Assembly: GCA_010909725.1 (NCBI GenBank)
Contig: JAACMV010000011.1
Location: forward strand, 992,001-1,056,000
Length of the DNA stretch: 64,000 nucleotides
Reading direction: 5' to 3'
DNA from: Picochlorum sp. 'celeri'
Lineage: Eukaryota > Chlorophyta > Trebouxiophyceae
This document shows positions 29,650-38,048 of this stretch, in pieces; the stretch's first letter is position 1, and the number at the start of each line of letters is the position of its first letter. Under the pieces are notes generated by a model. It was not told where the DNA came from. It did not search any database and saw only the letters and a program-made list of their open reading frames with translations. A program made the translations under genes and the position numbers.

Positions 29650-31134
29650 TCAGCTGCAAGGTACTTTCCAAACACGGACAAGCCCATCTTCACCGCCGGT
29701 GGCAAACACCCCGTCTCCTACTGCAGACTTTAATGAAGGTTCCAAGCATGTGATAGTGGCCATATGGGCCTCAAGTATCGAATGTTGAACCTTTCCTGTG
29801 GATGCATCGAAGATGTATACATCATGTCCGGCGACACCTGCGATACTATTGGGACCCACCCATGCCATGTGAGCAAGTCCAGAGGCACATGGCAGTCCAA
29901 CCCTGGCAAGGCACACTGGGTCTTCTTGCAGATGATGGCGGACATCAATATTCCATAATCTCAAGGTGAGATCGTCAGAAGCTGTGGCGACGCGTGTGCC
30001 ATCTGGGGATATGGCGACGCCCGTCACTCGCTTCTTATGCCCGGACAGGCTGGTGAGCTTTTTTCCCTCTGGCAGGGCAAACACTGGAACATCAGAGGAA
30101 AAGGTTGCAACGCAGACAATGGACCCGTCTGGGGACACGGCCACGTCATTGTTGACGATACTGTTCGTATCGATGTTTTTCAATGATTGCAGAGATTCCT
30201 TGGCCACATCAAGTGCAGCGACTCGTGGCTTCTTGGATGCTGCAACCAGCCTGGTGCTCGACCCTGTCAGGAGGAGAGGATCGAAATCAATCTTTGGGGC
30301 AAAGATTTTCGGCACCTTGTCCAATATATCCATAGATGGATGTTTTGGGTCCAAACTAATACGTGCTGTATGGACTTCAACCGTCGTGTAAGGACCGTAC
30401 GTGATGAATGCAACGAGCATGCCCTGCTCCTCCACCTCAAGGCACACGACGTCAAACACACCACCTCTGACAATGTGATGCGCCACCAGGGACCACGTCG
30501 GCGCTTTCTTTGCAGATGATACGCTTCCACGTCCCTCCTTTGTTGTTGCTGCTGCAAATACCCGTATCTCTCGGTCTTTGCACGCTGTAACCATGTATGA
30601 TCCGCACAGAGACAATCCAGTCACCTCATCTGTATGATGCTTGCTGTTGATTGTCTCCAGAAACAAATTGCTCTCGTGCTGTTTCATCCCAGACACCGCA
30701 TCTGATTTCTTGATCTCCTTCTCCATTCGCTTCAACGCTTTCAGTGACACACCATGCTGCTCTGAAGGCGCCCCTGGTTCTTTGTTGTTGTCTTCCTGCT
30801 TCCTGCTCGTTGTGGTGGTTGACGAGTTTGTCTTCTTCTTCTTCTTTGTATTCTTCGCTTTGTTACTGGAATTCTTCTGAGTAGTTTTACTATGTGATTT
30901 TGTATTCAATGTTTCTAATGAATCTTGTTCTCCTATCGAAAACAGCTTCCCGACCTGTCTTCGAATGGGCAGGATGATCCCAAACAGGACAGTCTGCAAC
31001 AAGAGCACACATGCAGATACACCAAATACACCCAAGGACACTATTGTTATGGGTGATAATTCATTCGAATAGGCTATGCCCATATTCCCTTGGAAACGCT
31101 GAACAGCTCCTCGAACGACCAAGGCCAACGTCAT
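29650..31134 (-). CDS. ER-anchored WD40 protein, TBL2-like
   Basis: 494 residues. An N-terminal hydrophobic helix (PITIVSLGVFGVSACVLLLQTVLFGIILP in two overlapping parts, ~28-56) is followed by a Lys/Ser/Thr-rich linker (KNTKKKKKTNSSTTTT) and then WD repeats: GLSLCGSYMVTACKDREIRVF, VAISPDGTRVATASDDLTLR, and FATGGEDGLVRVWKV at the end. The membrane anchor, basic linker and the DVRHHLQEDP segment after one blade match TBL2, an ER protein that binds PERK during stress in animals. Assignment rests on layout rather than strong identity. Single exon. Confidence 0.68.
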   Translation of the reverse strand: MTLALVVRGAVQRFQGNMGIAYSNELSPITIVSLGVFGVSACVLLLQTVLFGIILPIRRQVGKLFSIGEQDSLETLNTKSHSKTTQKNSSNKAKNTKKKKKTNSSTTTTSRKQEDNNKEPGAPSEQHGVSLKALKRMEKEIKKSDAVSGMKQHESNLFLETINSKHHTDEVTGLSLCGSYMVTACKDREIRVFAAATTKEGRGSVSSAKKAPTWSLVAHHIVRGGVFDVVCLEVEEQGMLVAFITYGPYTTVEVHTARISLDPKHPSMDILDKVPKIFAPKIDFDPLLLTGSSTRLVAASKKPRVAALDVAKESLQSLKNIDTNSIVNNDVAVSPDGSIVCVATFSSDVPVFALPEGKKLTSLSGHKKRVTGVAISPDGTRVATASDDLTLRLWNIDVRHHLQEDPVCLARVGLPCASGLAHMAWVGPNSIAGVAGHDVYIFDASTGKVQHSILEAHMATITCLEPSLKSAVGDGVFATGGEDGLVRVWKVPCS

Positions 31135-31258
31135 GTCTGGTTTTTCCCGAGATCACTTTTCTTCTGCTTCTTTGTTTGTTTGTTCGCTACAATCGTATGA
31201 CAATAATAACAAGAAAAAAAAGAATGAAATACATCATCAGTATTACAAGGATTCATTT

Positions 31259-31954
31259 CTAGCATGAGTCGGTCTGTTGTCCTGACCGATTGGATGGCAA
31301 GGACAAGTCTGGCCTTCCCCAGTTTTCTTCATACGTGGAAGCGACCTCTGAATCCAGGTTCAATCCAGATTTCAATGCCTCCTTCCCACTCGATACGAAT
31401 TTTCCACCTATTCGACGTCGTCCACTTGTGGTGAACTTTTGCATCCATCCCTGGTATCCACCCTCAACTCCATACACCCTGGCATATCCCTTGCCCTGCA
31501 GGATGTCGGCAGTTGCAATGCCAATGTCTCCATCCTCACAGACAAGGAGCAGTCCTGTGTTTGTATTCGAGTATCGACGTTGGATGAGAGCAGCATAATC
31601 CTCAATATCACCTCCCTGGTGGTATGGAATATTCACCGTCATACGGGGAGGCTTTGTGATGTGCTCATAATCATATGCTTTCTCTGATCGCATATCCACA
31701 AACACGCATGTCTTACTATCAAGCATGGCCTTGGCATCCTCACATTGCAGAGTAAAATTCTGTCCTCCTTCTGCTATACTATCATCAGCTAGTGCTCTCG
31801 AAATATACAGTCCACCATTCCTGGGAAGCATTCCTGGGGTCAATGCTTTGCGAGAGAATGGTGCTGCATGACTAGTCCAATCTCTGCACAGGGAATAACT
31901 ATTCTTGCTCCTCATTCCCAATGGACAGCGTGATCTGAGCCATTGGGTGGTCAT
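31259..31954 (-). CDS. rhodanese-domain protein, probably plastid
   Basis: 231 residues from the ATG at 31954; the frame extends upstream to a TTG with no better start. The first ~70 residues are Arg/Ser-rich with few acidic residues, like a plastid transit peptide. The rhodanese domain shows TCVFVDMRSEKAYDYEHI, NIPYHQGGD, LLLVCEDGDIGIATADIL with the active-site-position cysteine in CEDGDIG, and VYGVEGGYQGWMQKF. The domain transfers sulfur or acts as a scaffold; in plants several such proteins are thylakoid-bound, but no membrane helix is seen here. The tail has KSGLNLDSEVAS. TTACA (antisense TGTAA) is 11 nt after the stop. Confidence 0.8.
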   Translation of the reverse strand: MTTQWLRSRCPLGMRSKNSYSLCRDWTSHAAPFSRKALTPGMLPRNGGLYISRALADDSIAEGGQNFTLQCEDAKAMLDSKTCVFVDMRSEKAYDYEHITKPPRMTVNIPYHQGGDIEDYAALIQRRYSNTNTGLLLVCEDGDIGIATADILQGKGYARVYGVEGGYQGWMQKFTTSGRRRIGGKFVSSGKEALKSGLNLDSEVASTYEENWGRPDLSLPSNRSGQQTDSC

Positions 31955-32372
31955 CGTGCTACTCTCTCTTGAAGAGACAGAAGAGTCTTCTTCTTCCGCC
32001 TTGCTTTGAGGACAATACAAGGAAACACGTATCAACGTAATACTATACTAATCGCATATCGTTTTGATACAGCAGTTGTTGGCATCAATCAAAAGGGGCA
32101 TCGGGATATGCGAGGGAATTGGTGTTGTTGTAGCGTTTCTTTATTACCGGTCAAACCAATTGTTTGGCCGAAGGCATATGCCTCTCATGCATGAGTGCCA
32201 TGGTTTCAGGGTAAAGGGTACCCTGAACGCATTCGTTACTCGATAGAAATACACCTTTTATTCTTACATGACATGCTTGTATAATGTATATATGTCGGTC
32301 TGACGTGGAATGAATAAGAAATTCTCCACATGGTATACCACATGACATAATCCATTTTTAAAATGGGCACAC
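31955..32372. other. intergenic region, rhodanese promoter and 3' flank of small secreted gene
   Basis: 418 bp with only short unconvincing frames. It should carry the rhodanese promoter and the terminator of the gene starting at 32727, both on the minus strand. Nothing else supported. Confidence 0.4.
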
Positions 32373-32727
32373 TCACATGAAGGCAGCAACCAAGGCACCC
32401 ACAATCGTGGCAGCCACAAACCCACCCTGAGCTGCTGATGAGGTTTCTGTTGTAGAACTGGATGCTGATGGCACAAGCTCACCATTGCAGTAGGTGCCAT
32501 CAGCCGTCACGTCAATGGTCCCAGGGCAGTTGATTGCACCGGAACCGCTCTCACTGCCGATTTCGACAGCAGCGTGGGCTACAGAGTATCAAAATAATGC
32601 TTTAATCTTGCATATGTAAAGAAGGTATGCTCTTTGTGAGGTTTTATATCAACCCGGTAAACGTACCGACAGACATAGCTATCAAGGCCACGGTGAGTGC
32701 AAGGAGAATTGACACGTTCTTCATCAT
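32373..32727 (-). CDS. small secreted protein with GPI-type C-terminus, two exons
   Basis: Exon 1 is 32667-32727 and exon 2 is 32373-32578; intron 32579-32666 (88 bp, GTACGT...CTGTAG), phase 1. The product is 88 residues. MMKNVSILLALTVALIAMSV followed by AHA/AV is an excellent signal peptide with a cleavage site. The mature part is ~45 residues with two cysteines (NCPGT and TYCNGE), then a Ser/Thr-rich spacer (PSASSSTTETSS). It ends in a hydrophobic tail (GGFVAATIVGALVAAFM) with no charged residue after it, as in GPI-anchor signals. I know of no family. Both exons are too short to stand out as ORFs; the consistent intron and signal peptide make it credible. Confidence 0.7.
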
Positions 32728-33059
32728 CTTTATGAGTGGGTCGTATATATATTTATTCTGTAGAATTATTTATTTACGGTATTGCAACCGTAGTCTGCCT
32801 TGGGTGATTGCGTATCCACGATTGCATGGGTTGTATGTCTTAGATTGTGTCCGCTGGGGATACCTCGTTGACAGGCGCCTTGTATGAATTAACCGACCAG
32901 GCATGAACAAGGCCAATGCTCGGTCATTCACCAGGATTGATAGGAGACAAGCAATTGCCATCAGGCGCGTCCTCTTTGTGATGATCATGGCCATGGGTGT
33001 TGTTCAAGATGCCTTTGTAGCTCGTCATGCATGCATTAACATTAAAATCATGAAGTATC
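32728..33059. promoter_or_regulatory. divergent gap before the MATE gene
   Basis: 332 bp between the small secreted gene (minus) and the MATE gene (plus). It contains a possible 74-residue minus-strand ORF (listed separately) and TATATATA-like sequence near 32745. Confidence 0.35.
32770..32994 (-). CDS. possible small signal-peptide ORF (uncertain)
   Basis: A 74-residue ATG-started frame in a short gap. It begins with a basic then hydrophobic segment (RTRLMAIACLLSILVND) like a signal or organelle-targeting peptide, then an Arg-rich remainder. No family recognised, and an ORF of this size can arise by chance. It would share the strand of the small secreted gene 43 bp downstream. Confidence 0.25.
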   Translation of the reverse strand: MAMIITKRTRLMAIACLLSILVNDRALALFMPGRLIHTRRLSTRYPQRTQSKTYNPCNRGYAITQGRLRLQYRK

Positions 33060-34658
33060 ATGGGTTCCATACGCACTCATGATGAGGAATATGCCTCATC
33101 GAAAAAGCAATCCATGGCAGGGCACATGTTGTCCACGACCCATGTGTCCATGCCTGGTACTCTTGAATTTGAACCATTGCTGCTAACCTCTCCTCAAGGA
33201 TCGTTGCTTGATAGACATCCTAGTCGTGCATCGCTTCAATTAGAACAGGATGGAGGGGAGACTGTTGGGAGTATTCTGCACGAGGCAAAGAAATTGGTCA
33301 GTCTGTCCTCGGGACTCGTCGTCACAGCCTTGTCGAGTTTTCTGGTACCAATGGTCCAGTTATCATATGTTGGGCATATAGGAAAATATGAATTATCAGT
33401 GGCTGTTCTGGCTGCATCGTTGTCCAATGCCACGGGGTTTTCGCTCGTGTCAGGTGCTTTGGGTGCTTTGGAGACATTGGTATCGAATGCCCATGGGGCT
33501 GGTGCGCATGCTCAAAAGGGTATCATACTCCAGAGATCTCTGATTCTGACGATGCTTCTGTGTACCACAGTCGTTCTGCTTGTGTGGACACAGATGGAAC
33601 GGTTGATGGTCACCTTTGGACAGGATGCTGGTCTGTCCAAAGATGCAAGTTGGTTTCTTATGCTCAATGCTCCGAGTTTGTTCTTTATGGCATCGTCTGA
33701 GACGCTAAAGAGATATTTTGTTTGTCAATCGCTCGTTATACCTCCTACTGTGGCGGCATTATGCTCTGTTGTTGTGACAGTGGGATTCAACCATGTGTTT
33801 CTGAGGCTGATGGGATTGGGGCTCAAAGGAGCTGCCCTTGCGGCCAACTTGTCTCAACTGAGTCCTTTGGTGATTCTTATTGTCTGGTTGAGTATGAGAG
33901 AGAAACGATTGCATCGCATGGATTCCATGGAAGCAACATGGTTTGGATTTTCCATGGAAGCATTGTATGGATGGAAAGAGTATATTTTGTTGGCCATTCC
34001 CAGCGCTGCCATGGTGGCGTTGGAATGGAGTATTTTTGAAATTTGTTTATTCATGAGTGGATGGTTAGAGGACCCAGAGTTGCACGTGGCTATAATGGGG
34101 TTGTCATTGAATGTGTCAGGAACACTGTACATGCTGCCCTCCGGCATTGCTTTTGCAGGCGCGACTCGAGTTGGAAATGCTATTGGAGCAAAACTAGCAC
34201 ACCATGCTCGGCGATCAGCCTGGACCTGTGTTGGTCTGACAACGATCTGCCAACTATTGATTGGCAGTCTTGTGGTACTGGGACGAGACCATGTTGCATC
34301 AATTTTCACAAATGATGCGCAAGTCTTGCAAGGCACGGCTCAAATCATGCCACTCGTGTGTTGGTGCATGTTTGGAGATGGGTTGAATGCGAGCGTGGGA
34401 GGTGCGTTTCGAGGGTTGGGGAAACAAAAACTTGGGGCGATATTTAATTTAGTAGCATACTGGATATTAGGACTGCCGCTGGCGTATAGTTTAGCATTCA
34501 AGGCAGATTTGGGTCTTGTTGGTCTATGGATTGGGTTGAGCACCTGTGCCATGTTGAACGGTCTGGTGATGGTCTCTGCTTTGAGGTTCAAAATAGACTG
34601 GAAAGAATGTGTTGAGAGCGCGACATCACGACTCGCGAATGACCCTACTGTTGATTAG
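33060..34658 (+). CDS. MATE family multidrug/metabolite efflux transporter
   Basis: 532 residues with twelve predicted helices after a ~75-residue hydrophilic N-terminus. The two halves are typical: FLVPMVQLSYVGHIGKYELS in TM1-2, GALGALETLVSNAHGAGAH (the MATE ALETLxxQAxGA motif) after TM3, and the second-half counterpart GIAFAGATRVGNAIGA. MATE carriers export organic cations, flavonoids or other metabolites in exchange for H+ or Na+ at the plasma membrane or vacuole. The substrate cannot be deduced. Single exon. TGTAA at 34680 is 21 nt past the stop, inside the 3' end of convergent TANGO2, whose stop is only 9 bp away. Confidence 0.93.
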   Translation: MGSIRTHDEEYASSKKQSMAGHMLSTTHVSMPGTLEFEPLLLTSPQGSLLDRHPSRASLQLEQDGGETVGSILHEAKKLVSLSSGLVVTALSSFLVPMVQLSYVGHIGKYELSVAVLAASLSNATGFSLVSGALGALETLVSNAHGAGAHAQKGIILQRSLILTMLLCTTVVLLVWTQMERLMVTFGQDAGLSKDASWFLMLNAPSLFFMASSETLKRYFVCQSLVIPPTVAALCSVVVTVGFNHVFLRLMGLGLKGAALAANLSQLSPLVILIVWLSMREKRLHRMDSMEATWFGFSMEALYGWKEYILLAIPSAAMVALEWSIFEICLFMSGWLEDPELHVAIMGLSLNVSGTLYMLPSGIAFAGATRVGNAIGAKLAHHARRSAWTCVGLTTICQLLIGSLVVLGRDHVASIFTNDAQVLQGTAQIMPLVCWCMFGDGLNASVGGAFRGLGKQKLGAIFNLVAYWILGLPLAYSLAFKADLGLVGLWIGLSTCAMLNGLVMVSALRFKIDWKECVESATSRLANDPTVD

Positions 34659-34667
34659 ATAATGATT

Positions 34668-35570
34668 CTATTGTTTCATTGTAAAATGATGATATGTTTC
34701 CTCCCACGAGCGATGATGACGATGATGCAATGATTGCTCCTTGTATTCCACCCGCCCATTTCTATGTACAACGACAACTGTAATACTTCGAGTCCCCCAT
34801 ACCCTTCCATCCATCAATTGTATCGGGTGTACAAAAATATTGGCAGAGTCTTGAATTGACTGTCCACCATCATCTCTCATGCATGAAAAGACGCAATCCC
34901 AAGGAAATTCCCCATCTCCATCAAACACACCCGCCTCTACCATTTCTCTAAACTTTTCTTTCGCTCGTGTGGCTTTTGGCCACGTTCCATCAATGTCCAG
35001 GTTGCTCAGCACATGAATGCCTTTTGAGATGGGAACAGGGCTTTCGCGTCTGTTGTTCGTGGTATAATACATTTCCAGTTTCTCCGATGTAAATTCTGCT
35101 GTAATAAGATGAAATGGTGCGTACCTATCTTTCTGCAATCCCTCTGATAAAAATTCATTCAACTGCCCAGCATGGTGCAAACAACTCAGCACTGGAAGTT
35201 CTCCTCGACTTGGCTGCCCCACAGTTTTGAAGGAATCGCTTCTCAAACCTGGCCTACCGTTTGTCAGAAAAGAAACCCTGTTTGTCACCCGGCTACAACA
35301 AAGCCACGTCCCTCCAGCAACGCAGTCTCTCCCACCCAACAATATCTTGTCTGTATCTCCGAAAGCCTGTCGAAAGGCGTCAAGGTCCTCCCACCAATGC
35401 GCTGGTTTTGTTTCTCTGCATCCATCGATGAAACATTTGTAGTAATAGAAGGTTGATGGGATGGTATAAAGAAGAATGGGCCCCCACCTGGTGAAATCTT
35501 CGTCGCGATTGAATGCCAACACCAAGGAAAATTTACTACAGGTATCGAATGCAAATACTGCCAGACACAT
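34668..35570 (-). CDS. TANGO2: TANGO2 homologue (NRDE family)
   Basis: 300 residues, one exon. The protein starts with the family hallmark MCLAVFAFDTCSKFSLVLAF, leading into the NRDE motif (FNRDEDFTRW) that names the domain; the initiator is followed by the near-invariant cysteine. Downstream are GGRDCVAGGTWLCCSR, RVSFLTNGR and a C-terminal WGTRSITVVVVHRNGRVEYKEQS, all as in TANGO2/NRDE proteins. The family affects Golgi organisation and mitochondrial or haem and lipid handling; the biochemical activity is debated. An N-terminal nucleophile-type Cys2 fold has been proposed for it. No targeting peptide is possible before the conserved start, so it is cytosolic or associates with organelles otherwise. 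Confidence 0.92.
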   Translation of the reverse strand: MCLAVFAFDTCSKFSLVLAFNRDEDFTRWGPILLYTIPSTFYYYKCFIDGCRETKPAHWWEDLDAFRQAFGDTDKILLGGRDCVAGGTWLCCSRVTNRVSFLTNGRPGLRSDSFKTVGQPSRGELPVLSCLHHAGQLNEFLSEGLQKDRYAPFHLITAEFTSEKLEMYYTTNNRRESPVPISKGIHVLSNLDIDGTWPKATRAKEKFREMVEAGVFDGDGEFPWDCVFSCMRDDGGQSIQDSANIFVHPIQLMDGRVWGTRSITVVVVHRNGRVEYKEQSLHHRHHRSWEETYHHFTMKQ

Positions 35571-35624
35571 GTTTCATATTCATCTTGATCACAATTATGT
35601 ATAAATAAAATATCGCCATGGGGG

Positions 35625-37307
35625 TCAGTGGACCCATTCTCCAAAGTCGTCGTCTTCTGCCTGCGTGTCCTTGGAGGCAGAATCATCCGTCTTCTTCTTT
35701 GCAGGCCTGCCTTCCCCTGGTCCATTCCAGTTGATGCTCTGGGACATGATCCAGTCACGGAGTTGATCTGAGATTTCAGCGTCCTCTGGTTTGGTAGGAT
35801 CACTGCTAAACTTGCTCAGGAGCTGCCGCATGCTATTTTGATACGACCCTGGCCATTCATGGGCAGTACTACTATGCCTGTTCTGCAATGACAGCGCGGA
35901 TGAAGACACTGTCTGCAACGTATTAGAGGAACTTTTGCCTCGAGACGCTATGGAGGAGGAAGAGAACGGAGACTCGAATACTTGTGGTGCTGTACCTGCA
36001 TTGGAAATGTGTAGATTTTCCATGAGCTGTTGTGCATCAGATGCAACGTCATGTGGAGATTTCCTGGTGTCAGAAGAGGCCTGTGTGTCATCATCCGTCC
36101 ATTCAGGTACCCAACTTGCAGAGGATGTACTGTGCTTGGTATCGATGAGATCCTTATCCGTATCATTCTCGAAACTGAGCAAATCCTTTCCACCTGCTTG
36201 GTTGACATTGTGGTCTGCCTGATCCTCATCATCAGCATTCTGTGATGACTCTTCTTTCACATGATCTCCAATCCTCCGAACCGCTTGATCAACAGTCTCT
36301 GCTAAAGGATTATTCAGTGATCGTAGCAACTCGATTTGAGCATCAGACCATGGTGTTCCAAGTGCTGTGGTGAGCAAGTCCTGAAGGGTGCTTTCAGGCA
36401 AGCTAGGTATGGTTTTTCGAAGCAAATCTACAATCTCCTCCATATCTTCTAGTTTTAATATATCATCCTCCCATCGAGAAAGTATATGAAATGCTACTTT
36501 CATCATGGGTAAATCATACGAGTCTGTAATCATCACATCCATGACTCGAGCTGAAAATTTAATTGGGAACTCTGAAGCAAAGCACGTCAGCAACCATCCA
36601 GACGCATATAATACAGGGAGCACCATTCTTTCTTCCATATATTCTCGTAGCTTGGATGGAATTAGCTGATTCAGCTGCCACAGTCGAGCTTGAAGATGCT
36701 GCATCCCATTAGGTTTGTAAAAATCTCGCAAGCCTCTCTCTTGCATGACCAATACAAAGGCTGTAAACGCTTCTGGGGGACTCAAATACGTCAAAAATAT
36801 TCCAGCTACGAAATTCATGCCCTGACTGTAGCCTACTTCGGGGTCGAGAGCGGCGTATGCATGCAACACATTATACATGGCTCGTTGTCCAGCAGGAGAA
36901 CTTAATGTCACATGGCCCGGAAAAGTTCTATGCATGTCTTTCTCAATTTCAGATGAAACCGAAGCATCTATAGAATCATTGATGTGCAATTTATAGAATT
37001 CCATCATTTCCTCTGCCCTTCCTTGGCTGCTATGAAGCTTTGAAAGCCACAATTCTGTCCTCATGTTTGCAGGAACATCATTGAACACCCGCCGTCCACA
37101 CTGAAGATCAACCAGTCCACCACCAGATCGTTCTAATGCTTTCTGTTTCTGCGATACACTCCGCCGTATAGCTCCGTGGTGTTCATGCTCTGAAGAGGAG
37201 GTCTGACGAGTGTTGGAGGCATACCCCATGTCAGCCTCTGTGAAGCCATCAGACTCATCCTCGCCATCAGGACCATAGACAAGCCAATTGATAAAACCTC
37301 CGAGCAT
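35625..37307 (-). CDS. TBC-domain Rab GTPase-activating protein
   Basis: 560 residues from the ATG at 37307 (the frame opens one codon earlier at GTG). The TBC domain spans ~70-330. VPANMRTELWLSKLHSS opens it; the arginine-finger motif IEKDMHRTFPGH supplies IxxDxxR, and GYSQGMNFVAG supplies the YxQ glutamine finger, so it should be catalytically active. LPVLYASGWLLTCFASEFP and RVMDVMITDS follow. The C-terminal ~220 residues are Ser/Asp-rich and disordered, ending in an acidic EDDDFGEWVH. Such proteins switch off Rab GTPases in membrane traffic; the target Rab is unknown. Single exon. Confidence 0.9.
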   Translation of the reverse strand: MLGGFINWLVYGPDGEDESDGFTEADMGYASNTRQTSSSEHEHHGAIRRSVSQKQKALERSGGGLVDLQCGRRVFNDVPANMRTELWLSKLHSSQGRAEEMMEFYKLHINDSIDASVSSEIEKDMHRTFPGHVTLSSPAGQRAMYNVLHAYAALDPEVGYSQGMNFVAGIFLTYLSPPEAFTAFVLVMQERGLRDFYKPNGMQHLQARLWQLNQLIPSKLREYMEERMVLPVLYASGWLLTCFASEFPIKFSARVMDVMITDSYDLPMMKVAFHILSRWEDDILKLEDMEEIVDLLRKTIPSLPESTLQDLLTTALGTPWSDAQIELLRSLNNPLAETVDQAVRRIGDHVKEESSQNADDEDQADHNVNQAGGKDLLSFENDTDKDLIDTKHSTSSASWVPEWTDDDTQASSDTRKSPHDVASDAQQLMENLHISNAGTAPQVFESPFSSSSIASRGKSSSNTLQTVSSSALSLQNRHSSTAHEWPGSYQNSMRQLLSKFSSDPTKPEDAEISDQLRDWIMSQSINWNGPGEGRPAKKKTDDSASKDTQAEDDDFGEWVH

Positions 37308-37439
37308 CACTGGAGAGAAGATACGAGTGGAGAACGCAAGGGTGGCTCAGGCAACCAAATGAAATGTAGCAAAATGTCAAATGGAGTTCCTGTTCAAAGA
37401 AGCGTGTTTGGATAATGACGCCAATGCCTTGGACATGGA

Positions 37440-38030
37440 ATGTTGTGTTCTGATATTAATCATCAAGCTGTATTCTTTTCTCCCGTCGAATCATCGAAAG
37501 CAGGTAAAAGAAGCATACACAAACAAGAGCAATGTATTCTCTGCTCCACGTCGACACTGAAATTCTCAACCCCGTCGTATATAGCAATTATGGGCCATAC
37601 ATGGTATCAAATTCCAACGTTTTTTGCTTCTGTTCTGCCCTTTCGTGCCTCATCTCTGTTTGAATCGATACTGGAAATTCAGAGTAATGCCTTGGCCCAT
37701 CGACGGGTGCGCTGGATGGTGAGTACAACAAGGGGGAAGAGCGGAGCCACCCACATGGTCAGGGCATTCAACCTGATGGTTGATCATGGACAATTTGAAG
37801 ACGGATGCTTCATATGCTTGATTTCAGATTATTTTAAGGTATATTTGTCTGAGAAAATCGTACCGAGGGGCGATAATATCTGGGCATCGCTGCACCTGAA
37901 AGTGGTCAAGACATTCCTCCCTTGTAGATCTCTTTTGTCCCTTGGTGTGTCTGAGGGCTCTCCAGTGATGATGGTGTGTGATCTAGGATGTGTCCATGCA
38001 TCAAAAATATTATCAAATTCTTTGCATTGA
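37440..38030 (+). CDS. hypothetical protein, orphan ORF (possible OB-fold)
   Basis: 196 residues from an ATG, filling most of a 740-bp gap on the same strand as the PL14-like gene whose ATG is 18 bp after its stop. An ORF this long is unlikely by chance in a gap, but no antisense or flanking gene explains it. The C-terminal ~110 residues alternate strands and turns (FICLISDYFKVYL, ASLHLKVVKTFLP, VMMVCDLGCVH) in a way that could suit an OB-fold. I cannot name a family. There is no signal peptide. It could also be 5' leader sequence of the downstream secreted-protein gene. Confidence 0.4.
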   Translation: MLCSDINHQAVFFSPVESSKAGKRSIHKQEQCILCSTSTLKFSTPSYIAIMGHTWYQIPTFFASVLPFRASSLFESILEIQSNALAHRRVRWMVSTTRGKSGATHMVRAFNLMVDHGQFEDGCFICLISDYFKVYLSEKIVPRGDNIWASLHLKVVKTFLPCRSLLSLGVSEGSPVMMVCDLGCVHASKILSNSLH

Positions 38031-38048
38031 TTGTTGGCTGACCCAAAC

